Shown: positions 17,557-25,725, numbered from the stretch's first letter. The stretch is DNA of 27,508 nt from Pseudomonadota bacterium (GCA_003242685.1 QGVD01000051.1:1-27508); one strand, 5' to 3'. The notes: generated from the sequence alone by a model not told the origin. Made by a program: numbers and translations.

Positions 17557-17569
17557 TCAAGTGAATAGT
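17552..17569. promoter_or_regulatory. TetR-type operator 2 (receptor operon)
   Basis: ACTATTCA-AG-TGAATAGT: 8-bp perfect half-sites around a 2-bp centre, sharing TATTCA-NN-TGAATA with operator 1. It overlaps the predicted -10 of the TonB receptor promoter and lies 65 bp after the tetR stop. AT-rich in a GC-rich background, so chance recurrence is unlikely. Confidence 0.68.
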
Positions 17570-17701
17570 TGAGGATAGCCGCCGCGTTCCGAGCGGCGTG
17601 TTGCCCGAGTATCTCAGCTCACATCGTTCCAAGCCGGACAGCTCGGCGGCCGGTGCGCGCCGCCGAAACGAACCAACGACAGAGAGGGGCGGGGAGGAAA
17701 G

Positions 17702-20065
17702 ATGGTCTCGAACACGCTCATGAAGGGCGCCTCGTTGTCTGCGCTCGTCACCGCGATCGTGATGGCTCCGGGCGTCCTGCACGCGCAGGACACGACGGAT
17801 CTCGAGCTCCCGGAGGTCATCGTCACGGCGCAGGGCCGCGAGCAGAACCTGCAGGACGTGCCGGTTGCCGTCTCCGTGGTCAGCGGTGAGTCGCTCGAGC
17901 GGCTGAACATCAAGACGCTCGACGATCTTTCGACCAGGGTCGGCAACGTGAAGATCACTTCCGGCACGCTGGTCAATTCGATCAACATCCGCGGTGTGGG
18001 CTCGGGCGAGAATCCGGGCTTCGAGCAGACGGTCGCCACCTTCTCCGATGGTGTCTATCGCAGCCGGTCGCGGGCTACGCAGGCCGCGCTGTTCGATGTC
18101 GAGCGCGTCGAGATCCTGAAAGGTCCGCAGACGACGTTCTTCGGCGCCAACGCCAGCGCCGGTGCTCTCAACATCACGACGCGCAAGCCGAAGGGGACTT
18201 ACGAGCACAACTTCTCCGCGCTCTACGGATTCTCGGACGAGGAGTACAACATCGAGGGCGGTGTCAGCTTCCCGGTTTCCGACACGCTGGGCGCGCGCGT
18301 CGCCGGGCGTGCCTTCGGCATCGGCGGATGGGTGGATCTCGCGGGCCACGGCGACGCGCCGGACAGCCACGGCTGGCAGGGACGTGCGTCGCTGCGCTGG
18401 ACGCCGAACGACGTGTTCCAGTCGGACTTCAGGATCGACTACGTGCACAACCGCACGGACAACATCGCTCCGTTCCAGCTGATGTACTGCCCGCCGCCCG
18501 CCGGGTTCCCGATGTCTTCCGTCTGCCAGCAGATCCTCGACGGAAGCCCGGGGCCCGTGGACGACAGGCTCGATTTCAAGAGCGATGCGCTGCCGAGCAT
18601 CAACCGTTTCGGATTCGTCGAGGCGGCGCTCACCAACGTGCTCGACGTCGGGCCGGGAAGCGTGCGCTCGACGACGGCCTACAGCGAGCTCAGGAACTTC
18701 GCCCGCGTGGTGCTCGTGCCCCACGGCTTCCCGACGACCGTGCAGGGCTACGATCCGTTCCCCTCGGAGAACACGGAGCGTTACCGCTTCTTCAGCCAGG
18801 AGCTGCGCTTCGAGTCGGACACGGACGGCGCCTTCGATTACATGATCGGCGGGTACTTCTCGAAGGGTAAGCTCAGCTTCACGAGCCTGTCGGGCTTCTT
18901 CTTCCTGCCGCTCGGCGGGATCATCGAGAGTGTCTTCGGCGACTACCCGGACCTCGATGCGACGACGCCCGCGTCCGGGCGGGTCAACTCGCAGATCGAG
19001 GACCGCATGTGGTCGGTCTTCGTCGCCGCGACGATCCGGCCGGCGGACCGCCTGCAGATCAACCTCGGTGCGCGCTATGTGGACGTCGACAAGGACGGCC
19101 ACAGAACGCTCGTGCCCGGAACGACGGTCAACGGTCGCTCCGACACGCACGTGCCGTTCACGCAGCCCGGCACCGGTTCACAGCCGCCGCTCGCGGAGGC
19201 GTTCTGCCTGGTGCTCGGCTGCTCCATCGCAGACTACCCGATCAACACGCGCGACGAGGACAAGTTCCTGCCGTCCGCGGGCCTGCAGTTCGACGTGACG
19301 CAGGACGTCATGCTCTACGCGACCTACAGCAAGGGCTTCAAGGCGGGCGGCTTCAGCGCGACGTCGTCGCCGAGCATCTTCGGGCCGGAGGAGGTCGACG
19401 CCTACGAGGTCGGCATGAAGGGTCGCTTCTTCGACCGCAGACTGACGCTCAATCTGGCCACCTTCCTCATGGATTACACCGGTCTGCAGGAGACGACCTT
19501 CGACGCGAACCTCGCCTCGACGATCACGAACGTCGCGGCGGCGCGCTCGCAGGGCGTCGAGGTGTCGCTGAACTGGCGCGCCAGCAGCCTCCTCAACGTC
19601 TACGCGGACGTCGCGTATCTCGATGCCACGTATCGCAACTATCCCAACGGCGAGTGCACGAAGTTCGACATCGTGAACACGCCTCCGGGACAGACCTGCG
19701 TGCAGAACCTGTCGGGCCGGCCACGGGCCAACGCGCCGGAGTGGAGCGGTGCCGTCGGATTCGACGTCGCATTCCCCGTCGGCGGGAACCAGCTCACCAT
19801 CAGCCCGTCGGTGAGCTTCAGCTCGCCGTACTTCATGACCGCGACTGCCGATCCGCTGCTGCGGCAGGAGAGCTACGCGAAGCTCGATCTCCGCGCCGGC
19901 TTCGGGCCGGAGGGCGGCCGGTGGCAGGTCGCGCTGATCGGCCGGAACCTCACCGACGAGGCGATCACGTTCTACCGGCTCGGCGTTCCGGGAGCGAACG
20001 GCAGCGTGAGCGCGCTGGTGGACCGCGGGCGTTCCATCGGGCTGCAGTTCTCGATCACCAACTGA
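17702..20065 (+). CDS. TonB-dependent outer-membrane receptor
   Basis: Energised outer-membrane transporter. It has 787 residues with ATG 17702 behind GGAGG (17693-17697). Signal peptide to about residue 28 (PGVLHA-QD). The TonB-box region and plug start at LPEVIVTAQGREQNLQDVPVAVSVVSG. Plug motifs include SINIRGVGSG, VERVEILKGPQTTFFGANASAGALNITTRKP, followed by a long 22-strand-type barrel (for example YATYSKGFKAGGFS, VDAYEVGMKGRFFDRRLTLNLATFLMDY, NVAAARSQGVEVSLNWR, KLDLRAGFG). Its style matches the Caulobacter/Sphingomonas/Steroidobacter-type receptors for organic substrates rather than classic siderophore ones. All predicted-loop cysteines come in close pairs: C263/C275, C502/C507, C652/C666. 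It ends LQFSITN rather than in an aromatic residue. It precedes SMP-30 by 30 bp and is presumably TetR-regulated. Confidence 0.95.
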   Translation: MVSNTLMKGASLSALVTAIVMAPGVLHAQDTTDLELPEVIVTAQGREQNLQDVPVAVSVVSGESLERLNIKTLDDLSTRVGNVKITSGTLVNSINIRGVGSGENPGFEQTVATFSDGVYRSRSRATQAALFDVERVEILKGPQTTFFGANASAGALNITTRKPKGTYEHNFSALYGFSDEEYNIEGGVSFPVSDTLGARVAGRAFGIGGWVDLAGHGDAPDSHGWQGRASLRWTPNDVFQSDFRIDYVHNRTDNIAPFQLMYCPPPAGFPMSSVCQQILDGSPGPVDDRLDFKSDALPSINRFGFVEAALTNVLDVGPGSVRSTTAYSELRNFARVVLVPHGFPTTVQGYDPFPSENTERYRFFSQELRFESDTDGAFDYMIGGYFSKGKLSFTSLSGFFFLPLGGIIESVFGDYPDLDATTPASGRVNSQIEDRMWSVFVAATIRPADRLQINLGARYVDVDKDGHRTLVPGTTVNGRSDTHVPFTQPGTGSQPPLAEAFCLVLGCSIADYPINTRDEDKFLPSAGLQFDVTQDVMLYATYSKGFKAGGFSATSSPSIFGPEEVDAYEVGMKGRFFDRRLTLNLATFLMDYTGLQETTFDANLASTITNVAAARSQGVEVSLNWRASSLLNVYADVAYLDATYRNYPNGECTKFDIVNTPPGQTCVQNLSGRPRANAPEWSGAVGFDVAFPVGGNQLTISPSVSFSSPYFMTATADPLLRQESYAKLDLRAGFGPEGGRWQVALIGRNLTDEAITFYRLGVPGANGSVSALVDRGRSIGLQFSITN

Positions 20066-20095
20066 GACCGCGCGCCCGCTGAGCTGGAGGGAATC

Positions 20096-20968
20096 GTGAA
20101 GATACACAGGCTCGACGTGCCGCATTGCCTGGTCGGCGAAGGTCCCGTGTGGGACGTGGCACAGCAGGCGCTGTACTTCGTCGACATCGTGGGCAAGAAG
20201 CTGCACCGGCATGAACCCGCGACCGGGGCCACGCGGAGCTGGGACGTTCCGGGCGTCATCGGTTCCATGGCGGTGCGCGAGAACGGCGGTGTGATCGTCG
20301 CGCTGGTCGACGGCATCTACACCCTCGACCCGGCGAGCGGACAGGTGCAGCCTCTCGCGAAGGTCGAGGGCCTCGATCCGCGCATCCAGTTCAACGACGG
20401 GAAGGTCGATCGCCGCGGGCGCTTCATCGTCGGTACCACCGATTCGAACATCCGGGACTGCAAGCCCATCGGTGCGGTCTATCGCCTGGACCCCGACCAC
20501 TCGCTGACGCTCATCGACTCCGGCATTCACATCAGCAACGGACCGTGCTGGTCGCCGGACAACAGGACCTTCTACTTCTCGGACAGCTTGGTCTACACGA
20601 TCTACGCGTACGACTACGACATCGAGACAGGGGCCTGCACCAACCGGCGCGTCTGGGCGAATACCCGCGAGCTCGGGGGCATTCCCGACGGTGCGACGGT
20701 CGACAGCGATGGTCTGATGTGGATGGCCATCTGCGAGGGCGCGAAGGTGGTCGCGTTCCGGCCCGACGGGAAGGTGGAACGCATCGTCGACATGCCGGTG
20801 AAGCTGGTCTCGAGTGTGATGTTCGGCGGGCCGAACCTCGATCTGCTGTACGTCACGTCGATCGACCCGCGCGCGATCGGCCGGGAGGCCGAACCGGATG
20901 GCGGCGCGACTTTCGTCATCGAAGGGCTCGGTGCTCGCGGTCTTCCCGAGCCGCGCTACAGGGGATAG
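20096..20968 (+). CDS. SMP-30/gluconolactonase/LRE family hydrolase
   Basis: Metal-dependent six-bladed beta-propeller hydrolase; family members open sugar lactones or related esters. It has 290 residues from GTG 20096, with GGAGG 5 nt upstream. Metal and substrate ligands visible: E15 (LVGEGPVWD), N100 (RIQFNDGKVDRRGRFIVGT), N148 (ISNGPCWSPDNRTFYFSDS) and D198 (GIPDGATVDSDGLMWMA), matching the E18/N103/N154/D204 set of the mammalian protein. The C-terminus ends PEPRYRG, typical for the family. No signal peptide, so probably cytoplasmic. Between the receptor and an MFS permease, it likely acts on the imported compound; the substrate is unknown. Sugar lactone and aromatic-derived lactone are both possible. 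Confidence 0.92.
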   Translation: MKIHRLDVPHCLVGEGPVWDVAQQALYFVDIVGKKLHRHEPATGATRSWDVPGVIGSMAVRENGGVIVALVDGIYTLDPASGQVQPLAKVEGLDPRIQFNDGKVDRRGRFIVGTTDSNIRDCKPIGAVYRLDPDHSLTLIDSGIHISNGPCWSPDNRTFYFSDSLVYTIYAYDYDIETGACTNRRVWANTRELGGIPDGATVDSDGLMWMAICEGAKVVAFRPDGKVERIVDMPVKLVSSVMFGGPNLDLLYVTSIDPRAIGREAEPDGGATFVIEGLGARGLPEPRYRG

Positions 20969-21040
20969 CAGCCGGGTTCCTGTCTGCCGATCCGGGCACG
21001 TCGCGGGGATCGGTCCACGTACTCGCGCAGTTTCGGCTGC
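20968..21040 (+). other. Two-tier stem-loop between SMP-30 and MFS genes
   Basis: An outer 7-bp stem GCAGCCG/CGGCTGC (20968-20974 with 21034-21040) encloses an inner 7-bp stem CCGATCC/GGATCGG (20987-20993 with 21007-21013). The structure begins at the last base of the SMP-30 stop codon and ends 7 nt before the MFS ribosome binding site GGAAGGA (21048-21054). It may set the relative expression of the permease or protect the upstream mRNA. Inference from base pairing only. Confidence 0.45.
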
Positions 21041-21061
21041 GAATGCCGGAAGGACTCTTGC

Positions 21062-22273
21062 ATGAAGCTGGGTAGCTGGCCGTCGATCGTCGGCATCGTT
21101 CTGTTCGGGATTCTGGGCGCCTCGACGGTCAGCAAGCTCATTCCGCTCGGCGACGGCCTCGCCGGAACGCTGGGCCTCTCCCCGGCGGAGTTCGGCTGGC
21201 TGATCTCGCTGATCGCCGTGCCGGCGGCAATCCTCGCACTGCCGAGCGGCGTCGTCGTCGACCGTTTCGGTCCGCGGGCCGTGCTGATCACGGCGGCCGC
21301 AGTGGGATTCACCGCGAACGTCATCTACTGGTTCGCACCGTCGGTTCTCTTCTTCCAGATCGCGCGGCTGCTCGAGGGCGCGGCGATCGTGCATTTCTAT
21401 ACCGCGGGCCCTGCGCTGCTGATGGCGAACCCGAACGAGCGGCGCCGCGGTGCCTCGATGACCCTGTGGGCGACCTATCCGCCGGTCGGGACCGCAGTGG
21501 GTCTCGCGCTCGGTGGCTTCTTTGCCGAAGGCGGCGACTGGCGTCAGCTGTTCGTCGCGCACGGCGCGCTCTATCTGGTGATCGGGCTTGTGGGTCTTCT
21601 GCAGCCGCGCATCGAGCGTCCGGAGAGCAGCAGGAGCGCGTCCGTCCGGCAGCGTGTGCTGGATCTGCGCAATGCCTATTCGCGTCCGCCTCTGCTGCTG
21701 CTCGCCTTCGCCAACTTCCTGGTCATCGGACTCGGCGTCGGCGCGAACGTCGTGTTCCCGGAGTACTTCGCGCGACTCCACGAGCTGCCGATCGTGACCG
21801 TCTCGGGGATGCTGGCGCTGGCGACACTGGCCATGGTCGTGGGCTCGCTGTGTGCCGGCGTGGCCCTGTCTCGCGGGTTCAGGACGAACGTGCTGTTCGC
21901 CGCCGTCGCGACGCTGGGGATCGTGGCCGGGTTCTTCTCGTTCTATCCCGAGCTGCCGTACGCCGCGCACTCGCTGGCCGTCGGGGTCTGGTTCTTCACC
22001 TCCGGTGCCGCGATGGCGCTCCTGATGGCATCGCTGCCAGTCGTCGCCGAGCCGCAGCGCCGCGGTGCCGCCGCGGCGCTGTGCAACCAGACGGGCGCGC
22101 TCGCGGTATTCGTCAATCCACCGCTGTGGCTCTCCGTCGCGGCCGGCGGCGGTTGGGTCCCGCTGGTCGCGTTGCAGGCCGCAGGGTGGAGCGTTGCCGT
22201 GGCGGCAATCTGGCCCGTGATCGCGATGAGTCAGCGAGACGCACCGGGGAGCGCAGCGGCGAAATCGGCGTAA
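21062..22273 (+). CDS. Major facilitator superfamily transporter
   Basis: A 403-residue inner-membrane permease with about 12 hydrophobic helices in two halves of six, separated by a charged loop near 180-200 (IERPESSRSASVRQRVLDLRN). Start ATG 21062 has GGAAGGA 7 nt upstream. A motif A-like loop lies between helices 2 and 3 (LPSGVVVDRFGPRAVL), and RLLEGAAIVHFYTAGPALL is in helix 4. It resembles the CynX/NimT-type branch of MFS in overall pattern, but subfamily assignment is uncertain. As last gene of the receptor/SMP-30 module, it probably moves the same substrate, or its hydrolysis product, across the inner membrane. No downstream terminator is evident in the 274-bp gap to modA. Confidence 0.9.
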   Translation: MKLGSWPSIVGIVLFGILGASTVSKLIPLGDGLAGTLGLSPAEFGWLISLIAVPAAILALPSGVVVDRFGPRAVLITAAAVGFTANVIYWFAPSVLFFQIARLLEGAAIVHFYTAGPALLMANPNERRRGASMTLWATYPPVGTAVGLALGGFFAEGGDWRQLFVAHGALYLVIGLVGLLQPRIERPESSRSASVRQRVLDLRNAYSRPPLLLLAFANFLVIGLGVGANVVFPEYFARLHELPIVTVSGMLALATLAMVVGSLCAGVALSRGFRTNVLFAAVATLGIVAGFFSFYPELPYAAHSLAVGVWFFTSGAAMALLMASLPVVAEPQRRGAAAALCNQTGALAVFVNPPLWLSVAAGGGWVPLVALQAAGWSVAVAAIWPVIAMSQRDAPGSAAAKSA

Positions 22274-22406
22274 GGTCGGTGAACGCGCTGGCGGCATGCG
22301 CGTGGCTGCAGTCGCCCTTTCTCTCCGGACCGTGAGACACTAACCCCGGGCACTCGCCGCGCGCGCAGGTTCCCGGAAAGGCGTTTGCATTCACTGCCGC
22401 GGCGCA

Positions 22407-22436
22407 TTGCCACCGGGTTCGCCCGTCTGGCATAAA
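22407..22436 (+). promoter_or_regulatory. Predicted promoter of modABC
   Basis: TTGCCA (22407-22412, 5 of 6), 18-nt spacer, CATAAA (22431-22436, 4 of 6), with a predicted start near 22443. An imperfect inverted repeat, GATAGTC-AAATG-GACATC (22441-22458), straddles that point and could bind a regulator such as ModE, but it does not resemble the ModE box I know from E. coli. The rest of the 22274-22547 gap shows no gene. Confidence 0.4.
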
Positions 22437-22547
22437 CCGCGATAGTCAAATGGACATCACGGTCGCGCTGGCGCAATACCCGGATTCCGGGGAGGCGTCA
22501 TCGCTCGTGCCGCCGCCTGATCCGATCCAGTTCCACGGAGAAGCGTC

Positions 22548-23327
22548 ATGAGCGTCGAGTCGGGTCGATCCGCACTGAGGAGTGTGCTGCTCACGGTCTT
22601 CGGCGCACTTGCGCTCCTGCCGTCCGCGGCGGCGGCGAACGCGCAGTCCGCCGTGGTTGCCGTCTCCGCGAACTTCACGGATACGGCCAAGGAGCTCTGG
22701 GCGCTCTTCGAGAAGGAAACCGGCCATCGAGTGGTACTGAGCTTCGGATCGACCGGGCAGCTCTATGCGCAGATCTCCCAGGGCGCGCCGTACGATGTGT
22801 TTCTTGCCGCCGACGACGAGCGGACGAAAACGGCGATCGAGGCGGGCTTCGCCGTAGAGGGGACCGAATTCACCTACGCAACGGGCCGTCTCGTCCTCTA
22901 CAGCTCGGATCCGGGCTTCGTAACGGGGGAAGACACGCTGCGGAAGGGTGAGTTCCAGAGGCTCGCGATCGCGAACCCCACGGCGGCACCCTACGGCGCT
23001 GCGGCGATCGAGACGTTGAAGGCGCTCGGTGTCTACGAAGCGCTGGCGCCGAAGATCGTGCAGGGCGTCAGCATCACGCAGGTCTATCAGTTCGTCGACA
23101 CGGGAAATGCCGAAGTCGGCTTCGTCGCGCTGTCACAGATCAACGGAAGGGAGAAGGGATCGAGCTGGCTCGTGCCGCAGAACCTGCATGCGCCGATCGC
23201 GCAGAATGCCGTCCTGCTGAAGCACGGCGAGAAGAATCCGGTGGCCCGCGAGTTTCTGAGCTTTCTCCGGGGAGAGAAGGCGAGGGCGGTGATCGAGAAG
23301 TTCGGCTACGCTACCGGCACGCCCTGA
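22548..23327 (+). CDS. modA: Molybdate ABC transporter substrate-binding protein
   Basis: Periplasmic molybdate/tungstate-binding protein. It has 259 residues from ATG 22548, preceded by GGAGAAG. Signal peptide to about residue 33 (VFGALALLPSAAAANAQS). The mature protein begins AVVAVSANFTDTAKELWALFEKETGHRVVLSFGSTGQLYAQI, with the oxyanion-contacting Ser/Asn and GSTG segments, then GAPYDVFLAADDERT, IANPTAAPYGAAAIETLKALGVY, VSITQVYQFVDTGNAEVGFVALSQI and a C-terminal REFLSFLRGEKARAVIEKFGY. These are standard ModA features. It is the first gene of modA-modB-modC, with 19 bp to modB. Confidence 0.96.
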   Translation: MSVESGRSALRSVLLTVFGALALLPSAAAANAQSAVVAVSANFTDTAKELWALFEKETGHRVVLSFGSTGQLYAQISQGAPYDVFLAADDERTKTAIEAGFAVEGTEFTYATGRLVLYSSDPGFVTGEDTLRKGEFQRLAIANPTAAPYGAAAIETLKALGVYEALAPKIVQGVSITQVYQFVDTGNAEVGFVALSQINGREKGSSWLVPQNLHAPIAQNAVLLKHGEKNPVAREFLSFLRGEKARAVIEKFGYATGTP

Positions 23328-23346
23328 AGGTGCTCTCAGCTGATCG

Positions 23347-24024
23347 ATGGTCGAAAGCATCTGGTCTCCCGTCCGGCTGACGCTGGAACTCGCGTTCGTC
23401 ACGACGCTTCTGCTGCTCGTGGTCGGGACGCCCATCGCCTGGTGGCTGTCGCGTTCCCGCGCACCGTGGAAGGAGGCCGTGGCGAGCGTCGTTGCGCTGC
23501 CTCTGGTGCTTCCGCCCACGGTCCTCGGCTTCTACCTGCTGATACTGCTCGGCCCGAACGGGCCCGGCGGATGGATTGCCGGCGGATTCGGGCTGCCTTC
23601 TCTGGCGTTCACGTTTCCGGGGCTGGTGATCGGATCGATGGTCTACTCGTTGCCGTTCATGGTGCAGCCCCTGCGGAACGCGTTCGATGCCGTGGGTGAG
23701 CGGCCGCTCGAGGTCGCGGCGACTCTCCGGGCTTCTCCCTGGGACGCCTTCTGGTCCGTGGCGGTGCCGCTGGCGCGGCCCGGCTTTCTGAGCGGGATCA
23801 TTCTCACCTTCGCGCATACGGTGGGTGAGTTCGGCGTCGTCCTGATGATCGGCGGTAACATCCCGGGCGAGACGAAAGTGCTGTCCGTGGCTCTGTTCGA
23901 TTACGTCGAGACACTGCAGTGGCGGGAAGCGCACATCATCGCCGGTGGAATGGTGGTTTTCTCGTTCGCCGTGATTCTCGCGATGAGCCTCATCGAGCGG
24001 CGGATGAGCCGTGCACGCGGATGA
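23347..24024 (+). CDS. modB: Molybdate ABC transporter permease
   Basis: Inner-membrane channel of the molybdate importer. It has 225 residues with about five membrane helices (LTLELAFVTTLLLLVVGTPIAWWL, VASVVALPLVLPPTVLGFYLLILL, LVIGSMVYSLPFMVQPL, FLSGIILTFAHTVGEFGVVLMIGG, IIAGGMVVFSFAVILAMSL). The cytoplasmic EAA loop EVAATLRASPWDAFWSVAVPLARPGF docks on ModC. Start ATG 23347 has only a weak ribosome binding site. The stop overlaps the modC start as ATGA, indicating coupled translation. Confidence 0.96.
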   Translation: MVESIWSPVRLTLELAFVTTLLLLVVGTPIAWWLSRSRAPWKEAVASVVALPLVLPPTVLGFYLLILLGPNGPGGWIAGGFGLPSLAFTFPGLVIGSMVYSLPFMVQPLRNAFDAVGERPLEVAATLRASPWDAFWSVAVPLARPGFLSGIILTFAHTVGEFGVVLMIGGNIPGETKVLSVALFDYVETLQWREAHIIAGGMVVFSFAVILAMSLIERRMSRARG

Positions 24025-25154
24025 GCGAGCGAGTCGGCGGCATCGTCGCCTCCTTTGCCGGCAGGCTGGGCGCGTTCACGATCGACGTCGCATTCGAGAT
24101 CCCTCGGCGTGGTATCACGGCGCTGTTCGGTCCCTCGGGCTGCGGCAAGACGACGATCCTGCGCTGTATCGCCGGTCTCCAGCGCCTCGAGGGCCGACTG
24201 CAAGTCGACGGTGAGGTATGGCAGGACAGTGCGCGCGGCATTTTCCTGCCTCCGCACAAGCGGCCGATCGGTTACGTCTTCCAGGAAGCGAGTCTCTTCC
24301 CGCACCTCTCGGTGCGCGAGAACCTGCTGTACGGTGCGCGGCGAAGCGGCACGAGGTCCGACGGCGGGCGCGGCTTCGACGACGTCGTCGAGCTGCTGCG
24401 ACTCGACGCGCTGCTCGAGCGATCTCCCGGAACGCTTTCCGGTGGGCAGCGCAGCCGCGTGGCGATCGGACGCGCGCTCCTGTCCCGTCCGCGGCTGCTG
24501 CTGATGGACGAGCCGCTCACCGGTCTCGACCTTCGCGCGAAGGAGGAGATCCTGCCGTACCTCGCGATGCTCCATCGTGAGTTCTCCATTCCGATCGTGT
24601 ACGTCAGTCACGAGATCGCCGAAGTCGCACAGCTCGCCGACCACATGCTCGTCGTGTCCGATGGGAAGCTCGTCGCCTCCGGCCCGACGGCGGCGACGCT
24701 GGAGCGGCTCGACCTGGGATCGGTCGTCGATCGCTTCGAAGCCGGGGTGGTGCTGACGTGCCGCGTCGTGGAGCAGTTGAGCGCTTTCCGTGCGACGCGG
24801 CTCGACCACCGCGGACAGAACCTCGTGGTTCCCGAAATCCAAGTCCCGATCGGTACCGAGATCCGCCTACGGGTTCGTGCCCGCGAGGTGTCGATCGCCA
24901 CCCGGCGGCCGGAAGGCATCAGCATCCGCAATGCTCTGGAGGGCACCGTTTCCGAAATCGTCGAGGAGCCGGACACGGCTTACGCAGAGGTGCTGGTCGA
25001 TGTCGGTGGGGCGAAGCTGCGCGCGAGGCTCACGCGTCTCGCCGTGCACGATCTCGGGCTGAAGCCGGGTCAGTCCGTGTTCGCGCTCATCAAGTCGGTG
25101 ACGCTGGACGGTACGCCCGCACAGGCTCTCGCCACGGGCGTCTCCGGGAACTGA
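24021..25154 (+). CDS. modC: Molybdate ABC transporter ATP-binding protein
   Basis: ATPase of the molybdate importer. It has 377 residues from ATG 24021, overlapping the modB stop by 4 nt. Walker A GPSGCGKT is at 37-44, the Q-loop is in GYVFQEASLFPHLSVRENL, the ABC signature is LSGGQRSRVAIGRAL (139-153), Walker B is LLLMDEP and the H-loop is VYVSHE. The C-terminal third carries a Mop (molybdopterin-binding-like) domain, with RNALEGTVSEIVEEPDTAYAEVLVDVGGAKLRARLTRLAVHDLGLKPGQSVFALIKSV, which in family members binds oxyanion and inhibits transport at high molybdate. That built-in sensor matters because the neighbouring ModE lacks one. Confidence 0.96.
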   Translation: MSERVGGIVASFAGRLGAFTIDVAFEIPRRGITALFGPSGCGKTTILRCIAGLQRLEGRLQVDGEVWQDSARGIFLPPHKRPIGYVFQEASLFPHLSVRENLLYGARRSGTRSDGGRGFDDVVELLRLDALLERSPGTLSGGQRSRVAIGRALLSRPRLLLMDEPLTGLDLRAKEEILPYLAMLHREFSIPIVYVSHEIAEVAQLADHMLVVSDGKLVASGPTAATLERLDLGSVVDRFEAGVVLTCRVVEQLSAFRATRLDHRGQNLVVPEIQVPIGTEIRLRVRAREVSIATRRPEGISIRNALEGTVSEIVEEPDTAYAEVLVDVGGAKLRARLTRLAVHDLGLKPGQSVFALIKSVTLDGTPAQALATGVSGN

Positions 25155-25206
25155 ACGGGTTTCGCGCGGGGCCCTCCGGCTGCCGCGTCCACTTCGATTC
25201 AGGGAG

Positions 25207-25602
25207 TCACTTCGCCCTCGCGGGGCTCCTGGCCAGCCGTTTGCGAGCGACGGGAGCGGACGACTGCGCGTCCGTTCTCACGGCTATGCCGCGGAACGCC
25301 GTCTGCGCGAGGCGATCGATGCGGCGGGCGAGAGCGCGATAACGGCGTATCAGATCGGTGCCGAACGGCGTGAGCTCGACTCCACCGCCGCCCGCTCCGC
25401 CGACACTCGCCGTCGTCGCCGGCTGCGCGAACATGTGGTTGATGTCGTCCAGCAGGCGCCAGGCGTAGCGGTAGCTCATCCCGAGTTCGCGCGCCGCCCG
25501 GCGCAGGGAACCGGTACGACCGATCGTCTCGAGCAGCGCGATCTTGCCCGGCCCCAGGGAGCAGGTCGGAGTGAAGTCGATCCGGAATCGAACGGTCTGC
25601 AT
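25207..25602 (-). CDS. modE: ModE-type winged-helix regulator (DNA-binding domain only)
   Basis: Molybdate-responsive-type transcription regulator, 131 residues from ATG 25602-25600; GTG 25611 would add three residues. It has the N-terminal LysR-like winged helix of ModE: LGPGKIALLETIGRTGSLRRAARELGMSYRYAWRLLDDIN, then the Gly-rich wing GGAGGGGVELTPFGTDLIRRYRAL. The C-terminus is a basic helix and tail. E. coli ModE has about 260 residues including two Mop domains that bind molybdate; these are absent here. It is convergent with modC (52-bp gap), supporting a role in controlling modABC. How it senses molybdate, if at all, is unclear. Confidence 0.85.
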   Translation of the reverse strand: MQTVRFRIDFTPTCSLGPGKIALLETIGRTGSLRRAARELGMSYRYAWRLLDDINHMFAQPATTASVGGAGGGGVELTPFGTDLIRRYRALARRIDRLAQTAFRGIAVRTDAQSSAPVARKRLARSPARAK

Positions 25603-25725
25603 GCCGGTCACTCAGAAGGCGAAGCTCCCGAACGCATCCTCGTTCAGGAGGCTTCGCCCGATCAAGACCGGCGGACGCTGGTTCGATGTCGTGGATGACT
25701 CTGTGCGAGTCGGCCGCTCCCGTGA

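Noticed and set aside
19178..22297. A 1039-codon open frame antisense to the receptor, SMP-30 and MFS genes
   Set aside because: Arg/Asp/His-rich composition without any domain, opposite three clear genes; long antisense frames are expected at this GC content. The same holds for the antisense frame in ftsK (9913-11763) and those in clpA.
22274..22547. ModE box or molybdenum-cofactor riboswitch upstream of modA
   Set aside because: No ModE consensus palindrome and no recognisable Moco riboswitch architecture; only a weak imperfect repeat at the predicted start site.
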